A stretch of DNA of 64,000 nt from Bacteroidota bacterium (lineage in GTDB: Bacteria; Bacteroidota; Bacteroidia; Chitinophagales; Chitinophagaceae), in assembly GCA_013285905.1 (NCBI GenBank), contig JABDGU010000002.1:1-64000 (forward strand). Direction: 5' to 3'. Made by a program: the position numbers and the translations under genes. The notes beneath the pieces are model-generated. The model saw nothing but the letters and a program-made list of their open reading frames with translations, made no database searches and had not been told where the DNA came from. Below are positions 18,100-25,889 of the stretch, one piece after another; positions within the stretch are counted from its first letter, which is position 1; every line of letters begins with the position of its first letter.

Positions 18100-18936
18100 A
18101 TGAAAATGTGTTCAGATCGTAGAATTTCTCTGCCTATAATAATGCTATTGCTTGCTGCATGTAATAATAATCCGGTTAAGACAACAAGTTCGGAAACTGC
18201 AGAAACGAATTCCGGCGTGCCGGCAGTTATGTCTTATGAACTTGTAAATATTTATCCGCACGACCCGACCGCTTTTACCGAAGGCCTGCAATTTGTGAAT
18301 GGCTATCTCTATGAAAGCTGTGGTGAATATGGAGTTTCTGACATTAGAAAAACAGAACTTGTTAGCGGCAAGGTTTTACAAAAGCAAAAAATGGAAAAAC
18401 AATATTTTGGCGAAGGGCTCACTGTTTTGAATGGTAAAATTTACCAACTTACCTACAAAGAAAAGACTGGCTTTATATATGACCAGGCTAGCTTAAAGCC
18501 CATAAAAAAATTCAGGTTCAACACGGCTGAGGGCTGGGGTATGACCAATGATGGCAAAAATATTTTGTTTGATGACGGCACCAACACGATCTATTATCTT
18601 GACACCACTTCATTGCAGGTTGTAAAGCAACTAAGTGTGAATGATGAGCATGGCCCGGTCAATAATATCAATGAGCTTGAATTTATTAAGGGCTACCTCT
18701 ATGCTAACCAGTGGCAAACTGATAATATCTTAAAGATAGACACGGGTACCGGCCGTGTAGTTGCCCGTGCCGACCTCAGCGACCTCAGGCAAAAACTGGG
18801 GATAGCTCCCTTCCCCCCGGCAAATGAAACAGCACCGGATGTATTAAATGGAATAGCGTATGATGCAGCCACTAACCGTATATTTATTACCGGAAAATTC
18901 TGGCCAAAGCTTGCCGAAGTGAAATTGGATAATTAA
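18100..18936 (+). CDS. Glutaminyl-peptide cyclotransferase (five-bladed propeller type), lipoprotein
   Basis: 278 residues. A lipoprotein signal (IIMLLLAAC, Cys near residue 21) anchors it in the envelope. The rest matches the plant/bacterial-type glutamine cyclotransferase, which converts N-terminal glutamine of peptides to pyroglutamate. Characteristic segments are YPHDPTAFTEGLQF, YLYESCGEYGVSDIRK, FGEGLTVLNGKIYQLTYKE, LFDDGTNTIYYLD, NNINELEFIKGYLYANQW and NGIAYDAATNRIFITGKFWP. Type IX secretion substrates in Bacteroidota often carry N-terminal pyroglutamate, so the enzyme fits this cell type. The stop codon overlaps the convergent esterase gene by four bases (TTAA). Confidence 0.88.
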   Translation: MKMCSDRRISLPIIMLLLAACNNNPVKTTSSETAETNSGVPAVMSYELVNIYPHDPTAFTEGLQFVNGYLYESCGEYGVSDIRKTELVSGKVLQKQKMEKQYFGEGLTVLNGKIYQLTYKEKTGFIYDQASLKPIKKFRFNTAEGWGMTNDGKNILFDDGTNTIYYLDTTSLQVVKQLSVNDEHGPVNNINELEFIKGYLYANQWQTDNILKIDTGTGRVVARADLSDLRQKLGIAPFPPANETAPDVLNGIAYDAATNRIFITGKFWPKLAEVKLDN

Positions 18937-19775
18937 AGATAGGTGCCCAAAAACTGTAAGACATTTTGCAGGGTTGGGTCCCAGTAATAATCGTCCTGTC
19001 CATGTCCTAATCCTATTATTCGGTAGTATTGATGCGGAATCCCGTTTGCCTCCAAAGAATCATTCAACATATCAGATTGTATCGGGTGTACAGTTGTGTC
19101 AACAGTACCCTGGTATATAATGGTAGGCACAGCCCCGGCCATGTGAAATATAGGGCTTGCCTCTTTCCATAATTGTGGGTTCGCCTGGTAAGGCATACCA
19201 AGGAACGTCGTTAGGTCAAACACAAGATGATCTGTTAACACACTGCTGTCTATCAGGTCTGTGGGGCCAAAATCATCAATAACCACTTTTATTTTTCCTT
19301 TGGTGTTCCATGCGTAAGCATACAGCAAAGACAAATGCGCACCCGAGCTTTGCCCGGAAATGCATATCCGGTTAGGGTCTATATGCCATGCCGCAGCCTT
19401 TTTATCCATAAAATTCAATACTGAATCAATATCATATAATTGCGCAGGATAAGGAAAAACATTAGCGAGACGATAATTAATATCCACAATAGCATACCCA
19501 TTCTCTGTAAAAACATTGTACATGTCAGAACTGCCAAAAGCAGGTGCCTGCCCCCTCACCCAGCCGCCACCATGCACAAAAAGGATAACAGGGCTTCTTA
19601 CCCAAACCTGCTTAGTAGGCAGAAAGACGTTTGCGGTCTGCGCAGGGTCTGTACCATAGGCAACTAAACTATCTATGGTATAATTGCCCTTAGCTGCCGG
19701 CGCAGAGGTATTATTCTTTTTGCAGGACAACGCAAAAATGAAAATTAGTGCGAAATATAAGTAATGAAGCCGCAT
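18933..19775 (-). CDS. Alpha/beta hydrolase lipoprotein (esterase/lipase, BD-FAE or acyl-esterase-like)
   Basis: 280 residues from the chosen start. The start MRLHYLYFALIFIFALSC is a lipoprotein signal peptide; longer in-frame starts upstream would run into the neighbouring gene. The fold is a serine hydrolase: oxyanion motif HGGGW, strand-helix GYAIVDINYRLA, nucleophile elbow ISGQSSGAHL, later an acidic residue in YQGTVDTTVHPIQ and the catalytic His in IIGLGHGQDDY. This resembles small-molecule or xylan-type acetyl esterases of the carboxylesterase group. It is convergent and overlapping by four bases with the cyclotransferase gene. Substrate unknown. Confidence 0.8.
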   Translation of the reverse strand: MRLHYLYFALIFIFALSCKKNNTSAPAAKGNYTIDSLVAYGTDPAQTANVFLPTKQVWVRSPVILFVHGGGWVRGQAPAFGSSDMYNVFTENGYAIVDINYRLANVFPYPAQLYDIDSVLNFMDKKAAAWHIDPNRICISGQSSGAHLSLLYAYAWNTKGKIKVVIDDFGPTDLIDSSVLTDHLVFDLTTFLGMPYQANPQLWKEASPIFHMAGAVPTIIYQGTVDTTVHPIQSDMLNDSLEANGIPHQYYRIIGLGHGQDDYYWDPTLQNVLQFLGTYL

Positions 19776-19842
19776 AGAATAAGAATGATAAAAAGAGAAA
19801 CGGAATTTCTGCCGGAATATTGCATAGTGCACCAGATCAGTT

Positions 19843-21396
19843 TTACAAATCCATTGCAGCCATTTCAGCACATCGCTCCCCGTCAATGGCGGCAGAGATA
19901 ATGCCGCCGGCATAGCCTGCACCCTCTCCACAGGGATATAGACCCTTTATTTGCGGATGCTGTAAGGTTTCTTTGTCCCTGGGCACACGCACAGGAGAAC
20001 TGGTGCGGGACTCAGTGGCTACTAAGACCGCCTCATTTGTATAATAGCCTTTCATTTTTTTGCCAAATGTTCGCATGGCATGCTTAAGTGCCATAGCTAC
20101 TTCAGCAGGCAAAACTTCCTGCATAGATGCGCTATTGATGCCCGGAATGTAAGAGCAAGCAGGCAAGCTGGAAGATATTTTCGCCTCTGCAAAGTCAACT
20201 AAGCGCTGGGCAGGCGCAACAAGATTGCCGCCCCCAACCGCAAAAGCCTTTTGTTCTACCATTTGCTGATATTCCAGAGCGGCCAATGGCCCTTTGAATC
20301 CATAGGCAGCAAAATCTTTTTCATCCACACTTACTACAGTACCCGAGTTAGCAAAAGGATTATTTCTTTTAGATGGCGACCAACCATTCACCACAATTTC
20401 TCGGGGTGCGGTGGCTGCCGGAGCTATGATACCACCCGGGCACATACAAAACGAAAACACGCCTCTGCCATTTTCCTGGCTCACTAATGAATAACTGGCC
20501 GGTGGCAAATATTCATCTCTTACAGCGCAATGGTATTGCACCTCATCAATCAATTGCTGGGGGTGCTCTATTCTAACACCTAAAGCGAAAGGCTTTGATT
20601 CGATCAATATGTTTTTATGATGGAGTAATGTAAAAATATCCCGGGCAGAATGCCCGGTTGCCAATATTACAGCATTGCAAGCAATAGTTAATCCGGCAGA
20701 TGTTTTTATGCCTTTAATGGTGTTCCCTTCAAGGACTATATCGGTAAGTTTATTTTCAAACAACACCTCTCCGCCGCAATCAATAATTTGTTGGCGCAAG
20801 GCGCTTATAATATTGGGCAGTTTATTAGTGCCGATATGGGGCTGTGCATCAAATAATATTTCTTCGTCGGCACCGAAATAATGAAATAGTTGCAGTATCC
20901 TCTGCACATTGCCGCGCTTGGTGGACCGTGTATATAATTTACCATCACTATAAGTGCCTGCGCCGCCCTCCCCGAAACAATAATTGGATTCAGGGTTTAC
21001 GATGCCTTCCTTGTTGATAGCTGCCAGGTCGCGGCGACGGCTACGCACATCTTTACCACGTTCTATAATTATCGGCCTGATGCCCAGGTTTATTAATTTC
21101 AAGGCGGCAAACAATCCCGCCGGTCCCGAACCCACGATAAGTATATGTGGTGCATTGCTTACGTTCTTGAATTCCGGATCGAAAACAGGGGCTTCTTTTA
21201 CAGGTTCGTCCACAAATACCTGCAATTGCAAAACCACACGGGCCTGGCGAGAACGGGCATCAATGGACCGTTTTTGAATGACATAGCCGCCAATTTTTTT
21301 AGCACCAGTATTTAATTCTAAAGCGGCGTGTTTTAAAATATCCTTGTCGGAGGCAGCCTCAGCAGGCAGAACTGAAATCGTTATTGTCTTTATCAT
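19843..21396 (-). CDS. FAD-dependent dehydrogenase (COG2509-type NAD(P)/FAD oxidoreductase)
   Basis: 517 residues. The first 80 residues form a small alpha/beta domain (KKIGGYVIQKRSIDARSRQ), then a classical FAD-binding fold with ILIVGSGPAGLFAALKLINLG and an acidic end IIIERGKD, RRRDLAAINKEGIVNPESNYCFGEGGAGTYSDGKLYT, and the second nucleotide motif ILATGHSARDIF. Near the end are GLYPCGEGAGYAGGI and DGERCAE. All are typical of the uncharacterised COG2509 family; the reaction is unknown. It lies 67 bases upstream of the esterase lipoprotein gene, in the same direction. Confidence 0.85.
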   Translation of the reverse strand: MIKTITISVLPAEAASDKDILKHAALELNTGAKKIGGYVIQKRSIDARSRQARVVLQLQVFVDEPVKEAPVFDPEFKNVSNAPHILIVGSGPAGLFAALKLINLGIRPIIIERGKDVRSRRRDLAAINKEGIVNPESNYCFGEGGAGTYSDGKLYTRSTKRGNVQRILQLFHYFGADEEILFDAQPHIGTNKLPNIISALRQQIIDCGGEVLFENKLTDIVLEGNTIKGIKTSAGLTIACNAVILATGHSARDIFTLLHHKNILIESKPFALGVRIEHPQQLIDEVQYHCAVRDEYLPPASYSLVSQENGRGVFSFCMCPGGIIAPAATAPREIVVNGWSPSKRNNPFANSGTVVSVDEKDFAAYGFKGPLAALEYQQMVEQKAFAVGGGNLVAPAQRLVDFAEAKISSSLPACSYIPGINSASMQEVLPAEVAMALKHAMRTFGKKMKGYYTNEAVLVATESRTSSPVRVPRDKETLQHPQIKGLYPCGEGAGYAGGIISAAIDGERCAEMAAMDL

Positions 21397-21516
21397 TGTG
21401 CGTTAGGTTTTTATCCTAAAAGCGGATTTTTTAGTGTTGCAAAACTACAATTTATTTAGTGCCGGCTGAAACCTATTCTGAAAAGAATATTTATGTACAG
21501 TGCTATTGCATCTAAT

Positions 21517-22506
21517 CTATCGGTTCACTGAGTCCATTGAAGCTTGCGGGTAACGTAAGCCTTCTGCAATGCCTTTCGGGAAAATATTATTGATCTCTTC
21601 CAGTTCTTCTTTTGTAAAACTTACATTTATTGCACCCACGTTTTCTTCCAGGTATTTGATACGTTTGGTGCCGGGTATTGGAAAAATAAAATCTTCCTGG
21701 GCCATTACCCATGCCAGAGCCAGTTGGGAAGCCGTGCAGTTTTTTTGCGCTGCCAGTTCCTGAATGCGCGCTACTATCTGCATATTCTTTTCAAAATTCT
21801 CTCCCTGGAAACGCGGGGAGGACCTGCGGAAATCATCGGGGGCAAGGTCTTCGAATTTTTTGATCTGGCCGGTAAGAAAACCCCTGCCCAGCGGGGAATA
21901 CGCTACGAATGCAATGCCTAATTCTTTACAAGTGGCCAGCACCTCGTCTTCAGGGTCGCGGGTCCAGATTGAGTATTCGCTTTGCACAGCAGTAATAGGA
22001 TGCACCGCATTTGCCTTGCGCAGCGTTGCCGCTGATACTTCTGATAAACCGATGCCTCTTACTTTGCCTTCTTTCACCAGTTTGCCCATGGCTTCTACGG
22101 TAACTTCGATGGGAGTTAGGGGATCTACACGGTGCAGGTAATAGAGATCAATCACATCTACCCCTAATCTTTTCAGGCTGCCTTCACTGGCGGTTTTTAT
22201 GTATGCAGGGCTGCCATCTATGCCGCGTGCCTGCGGATTATTGGGTTCTCTGCGGATGCCGAATTTTGTTGCCAGCGTTATTTTGTCCCTATTGCCTTTC
22301 AGCGCTTTGCCTACCAGTTCTTCATTCAGGTGAGGGCCGTACATATCGGCAGTATCCCAGAAGGTGACACCGAGTTCCAGTGCCCTATGTAATGTTTTTA
22401 AAGATTCCTCATCATTTCGCGGACCGTAAAAATCGCTCATGCCCATACAACCAAATCCTATTTCGGAAGCCGTAAGGCCTGTGGAACCAAGTTTCTTTGT
22501 TTTCAT
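21517..22506 (-). CDS. Aldo/keto reductase
   Basis: 329 residues, full length for the NADPH-dependent aldo/keto reductase superfamily, close to the AKR13/YajO-like group. The catalytic tetrad is visible: Asp51 and Tyr56 (DTADMYG), Lys81 (LATKFGI) and His124 (YYLHRVDP). Other family features are the start [20 protein letters not shown], the [14 protein letters not shown] segment, the NADPH-binding region [20 protein letters not shown] and [10 protein letters not shown]. Substrate cannot be read from sequence. The next gene in the same direction is a cyclase 100 bases upstream. Confidence 0.92.
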   Translation of the reverse strand: MKTKKLGSTGLTASEIGFGCMGMSDFYGPRNDEESLKTLHRALELGVTFWDTADMYGPHLNEELVGKALKGNRDKITLATKFGIRREPNNPQARGIDGSPAYIKTASEGSLKRLGVDVIDLYYLHRVDPLTPIEVTVEAMGKLVKEGKVRGIGLSEVSAATLRKANAVHPITAVQSEYSIWTRDPEDEVLATCKELGIAFVAYSPLGRGFLTGQIKKFEDLAPDDFRRSSPRFQGENFEKNMQIVARIQELAAQKNCTASQLALAWVMAQEDFIFPIPGTKRIKYLEENVGAINVSFTKEELEEINNIFPKGIAEGLRYPQASMDSVNR

Positions 22507-22606
22507 ATATTTATCTGTTTAAAAGGTAAAGGTGAGGTAAATACTTTATTCCGGATAATAGAAATGTTTGATAATGGTATTGCCAATAAATCATACCATA
22601 TTTCTA

Positions 22607-23233
22607 TTAAAACACCGCCACTGCCCTTACCGGCGAGCCATCAGCATGTTCTATTTTTAAAGGCAGACATTGAAACATAAATCCCGATGCGGGTAAACTA
22701 TCGAGGTTTGTGAGATTTTCGATGATGATGATCTCTTTGTCTAAAACTATGTGATGATTTGGCAAGTCTATGCTATGGACAGGATCCAGTGAAATGGAAT
22801 CAAGGCCGATGCCTTTTAGTTTAAAATTGGTAAGCCATTTGGCAGCGTCAAGGCTCAATACAGGGAAGTCATCAAAATAGGCTTCTGTCTTCCATTTTAG
22901 TGACCAGCCCGCGTTGAGGAGTAAGAACTCTGCATCGGCAATTTCATTTTCGTATTTTTTAAGAAAGTCAACAGTGATCTCTTTGCCTGCCAGGGCTTTG
23001 CAATCTATCACAATGCCGGGGCCTATGAATTTATCTATGGGCAATTCATCGAGTGTGCGGCCGTGTTTTAGGATGTGGTAGGGTGCATCAATATGTGTGG
23101 CCGTATGGGTGAACATAGTTATCCTGATCTCCTGGTAGCCATCTATATCTATATCCTGCAACACCGGCCTTTCTGTGCCGGGGTAAACCATGATATCTTC
23201 GTTGATGAGGTGGGAGAGGTCTGTTATTTTCAT
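22607..23233 (-). CDS. Cyclase family protein (kynurenine formamidase-like metal hydrolase)
   Basis: 208 residues. The start KITDLSHLINEDIMVYPGT and the metal-binding motif HTATHIDAPYH (His43, His47, Asp49, His53) are the signature of the cyclase/KynB family (PF04199), which includes kynurenine formamidase and amidohydrolases. The C-terminal half has ISLDPVHSIDLPNHHIVL and LPLKIEHADGSPVRAVAVF, as in that family. Whether it acts in tryptophan breakdown is uncertain because no other kynurenine-pathway gene is in the window. It lies 21 bases downstream of the degenerate zinc-ribbon gene on the same strand. Confidence 0.85.
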   Translation of the reverse strand: MKITDLSHLINEDIMVYPGTERPVLQDIDIDGYQEIRITMFTHTATHIDAPYHILKHGRTLDELPIDKFIGPGIVIDCKALAGKEITVDFLKKYENEIADAEFLLLNAGWSLKWKTEAYFDDFPVLSLDAAKWLTNFKLKGIGLDSISLDPVHSIDLPNHHIVLDKEIIIIENLTNLDSLPASGFMFQCLPLKIEHADGSPVRAVAVF

Positions 23234-23254
23234 TGGGGGAACATTAGAACGTTT

Positions 23255-23803
23255 CTATACAAAGCTATTTAGTAATTTCTGAATGGCAATGAGCTTTTTA
23301 GTGGGTTTGCCGTTGTAGCGGGTTTTGCGGTATTTGGCATTGAGATATGTGTCGGCGGTTTCAAGAGTTTCTGTTTTGAGGAATTGTTTCACAAGGTTTC
23401 TTTGTGTACTTGTGAGCGTTTGCCTATGATACATTGCTTTACCAAGGGCCTGACGATGGAGAAAATAGTTGTTATTAAAGTACAGTTTAGTGCATAGCCT
23501 GCCAGCTTGCGGACAGATAAAATACCATAAGAACCCTTTGCCTAAGTTTGAAGGTTTTGCGTGCAAAGCCACTTCATATTTTATGTCTTCTTTATTGTAT
23601 GTATATTCTATAATGATATGAGGCTGAGATGCAATGGTATTGATGGTAATGTATATTTCAGCTGACTGCCCGCTACCTTGCTGCCAGGAAATAATACAGT
23701 TTTTCAGTTGGGCCGGAGCAAGATAACCGAACTTTTGCAGGTCGTGTATATTGATGGTTTTACAAACATCCAGGGTTATTGGATATGTGGGATTGTGTGG
23801 CAT
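23255..23803 (-). CDS. Hypothetical protein with a degenerate zinc-ribbon-like motif
   Basis: 182 residues. The middle reads WYFICPQAGRLCTKLYF...FLHRQALGKAMYHRQ. This follows the spacing of a widespread uncharacterised family with the pattern CPxCGRR.xKLYL...F.CRxCxGLxYxSQ, but here most of the zinc-binding Cys are replaced (CPQA for CPxC, HRQA for CRxC), so metal binding is probably lost or changed. The N-terminal part has ITLDVCKTINIHDLQKFGYL and IEYTYNKEDIKYEV. The C-terminal part is basic and helical (NAKYRKTRYNGKPTKKL). The family suggests phage- or plasmid-related origin, but I see no phage genes nearby. The gene is read in the same direction as the cyclase. Confidence 0.5.
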   Translation of the reverse strand: MPHNPTYPITLDVCKTINIHDLQKFGYLAPAQLKNCIISWQQGSGQSAEIYITINTIASQPHIIIEYTYNKEDIKYEVALHAKPSNLGKGFLWYFICPQAGRLCTKLYFNNNYFLHRQALGKAMYHRQTLTSTQRNLVKQFLKTETLETADTYLNAKYRKTRYNGKPTKKLIAIQKLLNSFV

Positions 23804-23859
23804 TATTAATTTGATATTACTTTTTGCTAATCCTGTTTTTGTTGTTGATGCCTCAATTC

Positions 23860-24432
23860 CTAAGGAAGACTTTGATTTGCGGTAGCAGGTGTTGGATTTT
23901 TGTATGTGGGTATTTCTTTTTCGACAACAAGGGAGGCGAACCTGGTGAGTATTTTCAAGTTGTCTTCGCTACTGATGCGATCGGTATCTTCTAAAATACT
24001 TTCGACTGAATTGTTTACTAGTTCTTTGATCTTAGCGCGGATACTGATGGTTTGTGCTGCATCTACAGGTTGTGCAGACGCCTTCAATTTTTTACAATAG
24101 CTTTCGAGGAATTGGAGCAGATTGTCGAAGATATGCCTGTCGCTATAGGCATTTGCTTTAAGGGCCTTGCAAAGCCATTGGCTGATGAACAGTTTTTGCT
24201 GCTCGTTGAGTTGCAGTTCGTCCATCTGTTTGATAAATAAAGACAGGCCGGTCAATGGTTCGCGCCAGTTGTTCTGAAAGGTGGTTATAGCAAACCAGAA
24301 AACCTGGAGAGGTTGTTCTGCATCACTGAACAGGTTGCTGTCCATTAATTCGCAACAGATGCCAACGGCGAATTTGTTGTATTCTTCATTTGGGTTGGCG
24401 ATGTAGGCTTGCAGTTGTTTGATGTGTTCCAT
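23860..24432 (-). CDS. Hypothetical helical protein
   Basis: 190 residues, almost entirely predicted alpha-helical, without signal peptide, membrane segments or Cys clusters. The middle has LFIKQMDELQLNEQQKLFISQWLCKAL and the C-terminal part LVNNSVESILEDTDRISSEDNL, a helix-turn-rich architecture of the kind seen in lineage-specific cytoplasmic proteins. It starts 56 bases upstream of the degenerate zinc-ribbon gene and could be in the same transcript. I recognise no family. The region just upstream of its start is a low-complexity AAAAGGTT-type tract. Confidence 0.5.
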   Translation of the reverse strand: MEHIKQLQAYIANPNEEYNKFAVGICCELMDSNLFSDAEQPLQVFWFAITTFQNNWREPLTGLSLFIKQMDELQLNEQQKLFISQWLCKALKANAYSDRHIFDNLLQFLESYCKKLKASAQPVDAAQTISIRAKIKELVNNSVESILEDTDRISSEDNLKILTRFASLVVEKEIPTYKNPTPATANQSLP

Positions 24433-24437
24433 AATTT

Positions 24438-24496
24438 AGTTAAAAAGGTAAAAAGTTAAAAGTTTAAAAGGTTAAAAGGTTAAAGAGTTAAAAGGG
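24438..24496. repeat. Low-complexity tract of degenerate TTAAAAGG units
   Basis: About six imperfect copies of an 8-10 base unit based on GTTAAAAG run across 24438-24496, directly upstream of the gene starting at 24432. Such purine-rich tracts are prone to slippage and could affect that gene's promoter. Confidence 0.6.
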
Positions 24497-24681
24497 TTTC
24501 GTTCAAATTTTGACCAAAGGTAGAGCGGGTTGTAATTGGGTGCAAATAAAGATATTCAGATTTTTTGGGGTGTTGGGTGGGTGAAAGGCTTTACCGGTAA
24601 GGGTTTTGGTGGTAAGATTTTTTGTGGATATGTTTTTTAATGGCTCAATTCTGAATGGCTCAAATGCTCAATGTGGTGATA

Positions 24682-24729
24682 GCACAAGAACGCTTGATTC
24701 ATAGCTTGGCGGCATTCTTGCGCCAGCGG
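24682..24729. repeat. 48-bp dispersed repeat, copy A
   Basis: It begins GCACAAGAACGCTTG and ends GCATTCTTGCGCCAGCGG. Two other copies of equal length lie at 24944-24991 and 31461-31508. The ends of the unit can pair: CAAGAA with TTCTTG. Confidence 0.8.
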
Positions 24730-24733
24730 AGTT

Positions 24734-24785
24734 CGTCCATCACGAGTATGCGCGAGTCCCTGAAGGAGGAGACTCGCGCAGGACG
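24734..24785. repeat. Hairpin next to dispersed repeat copy A
   Basis: GCGCGAGTC (24750-24758) pairs perfectly with GACTCGCGC (24771-24779) around a 12-base loop. Outside it CGTCC (24734-24738) can pair with GGACG (24781-24785). Its GC content differs sharply from the surrounding AT-rich DNA. Confidence 0.55.
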
Positions 24786-24863
24786 GTGGGGGTATTTATT
24801 TTTGTGGATATGTTTTTGGGATTTGGATTTGCAGGATTAGCGGATTGTTGGATATGTGTTTTC

Positions 24864-24908
24864 GCAAGCGGGACGCTTGCCGTTTTCAGGACGAAGGGAG
24901 ACCTTTCG
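24864..24908. repeat. Two small hairpins between repeat copies A and B
   Basis: GCAAGCG-gga-CGCTTGC (24864-24880) is a perfect 7-bp stem. CGAAGGG and CCTTTCG (24892-24908) form a second stem with one wobble. Together with the neighbouring copies they make 24638-24995 a composite of hairpin repeats with no supportable gene. Confidence 0.5.
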
Positions 24909-24943
24909 ACCAGCGGGAACACTTAAATCAGCAGCGGCTTCAG

Positions 24944-24991
24944 GCACAAGAACGCTTGACACACGGCTTGGCGGCATTCTTGCGCCAGCGG
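24944..24991. repeat. 48-bp dispersed repeat, copy B
   Basis: It differs from copy A mainly in the middle (GACACACGG instead of GATTCATAG). The pairing ends CAAGAA / TTCTTG are unchanged. It lies 120 bases before the start of the secreted-protein gene at 25064. Confidence 0.8.
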
Positions 24992-25034
24992 GGATATTTT
25001 TGTTGTGATCACCCTTTTTTTATTTTTAGTAACA

Positions 25035-25042
25035 TACATTTG
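25035..25042 (+). promoter_or_regulatory. Candidate -7 box (TACATTTG) of the 25064 gene
   Basis: TACATTTG fits the Bacteroidota -7 consensus TAnnTTTG and lies 22 bases before the ATG. The nearest TTG upstream is too far for a standard -33 element, so the assignment is tentative. Confidence 0.35.
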
Positions 25043-25063
25043 ACGGATAAATAACTTGTATAT

Positions 25064-25606
25064 ATGCTATACTCTATAAAGCTTTACCTTACTCTATCTT
25101 TATGTATTCTTTGTATAGAAGGGGTTGCACAAGTGAATAATATCAAGGCAAGTAGAAATGATTTCAAACTCACTTTGGCGGTTGACGGGGACAATTATTA
25201 TGAAACTGATGTTAAAGCAGGCCCTTATATAGTAGGCCCAAATGTATTACAGATATATCCTACTGAAAAAGTGCTGATGGAAGTAGAACAGGAACAAGGG
25301 GTAATCAAGAGCCTCAAAGTTGTAAAGAAAAATGAAAATCCTACGAAAACAATTGATATATCATTCATGCAAAAAACAGATGGGAAAAAGCACCAACAAA
25401 TGATGCTGTCAATCTTTAACCCTTTTGATATGAACCTGAAATATAGGGCCAACATTTTTCTTATGAAGGGAAATAAATGGGAAGCTACCGACGTCTTACC
25501 AATAATGAGAGGCATCTCCTCTTACGAAACATGGCCGGATATAATTGTTACTATTGCACTGGACCAATGGGAGTTGTCACCTGACGTGAATGATAAAAAT
25601 AAATAG
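25064..25606 (+). CDS. Secreted protein of unknown function
   Basis: 180 residues with a signal peptide (MLYSIKLYLTLSLCILCIEGVAQ). The mature part is a single beta-rich domain: FKLTLAVDGDNYYETDVKAGPYIVGP, ISFMQKTDGKKHQQMMLSIFNPFDMNLKYRANIFLMKG, then IMRGISSYETWPDIIVTIALDQWEL at the C-terminus. The pattern (long paired strands, no Cys in the mature part) suggests an Ig-like or lipocalin-like exported domain. There is no lipobox and no type IX sorting domain. It stands alone between repeat clusters; the family is not recognised. Confidence 0.6.
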   Translation: MLYSIKLYLTLSLCILCIEGVAQVNNIKASRNDFKLTLAVDGDNYYETDVKAGPYIVGPNVLQIYPTEKVLMEVEQEQGVIKSLKVVKKNENPTKTIDISFMQKTDGKKHQQMMLSIFNPFDMNLKYRANIFLMKGNKWEATDVLPIMRGISSYETWPDIIVTIALDQWELSPDVNDKNK

Positions 25607-25889
25607 CGGTGCTTTTTAAAATTTAGTCTTTTGTTGTTGTAAGCAATTCTTGTTGTTCCTATACATCCCTAAAATAGAAAATACGTGGCTGGACACAGGG
25701 CTATGTTATCACTCTGCGCAATGACCACCGCCGGTGGCGGGGCAGGCTGGGCTGATGGGGCTACATATCTATTTCTCAGGGGATGTCTCACTTCGTTCGA
25801 CATGACGGCTTTGATGGGGATATTTTTATCCCATTATTTAGCTACTTTTGTTGCCGTTTTCGGGTTTAAAACTTAAAATAATTTAGTTT

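Larger units (their letters stand above)
24619..24817. repeat. 19-bp direct repeats bounding a 161-bp insert with hairpins
   Basis: The 19-mer TTTTTGTGGATATGTTTTT is present at 24619-24637 and again, exactly, at 24799-24817. The enclosed DNA (24638-24798) contains one 48-bp dispersed repeat (24682-24729) and a stable hairpin (24734-24785). The arrangement resembles an insertion that duplicated its target, or a segmental duplication. Confidence 0.7.

Noticed and set aside
24655-25054. Short open frames within the repeat cluster
   Set aside because: They are composed of the dispersed repeats themselves (the shared GGILAPAE-type readings) and lack starts or conservation signals.
25685-25876. 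Possible 63-residue protein before lpdA
   Set aside because: Its sequence is dominated by GC-rich hairpins and odd composition; it looks like another intergenic repeat.
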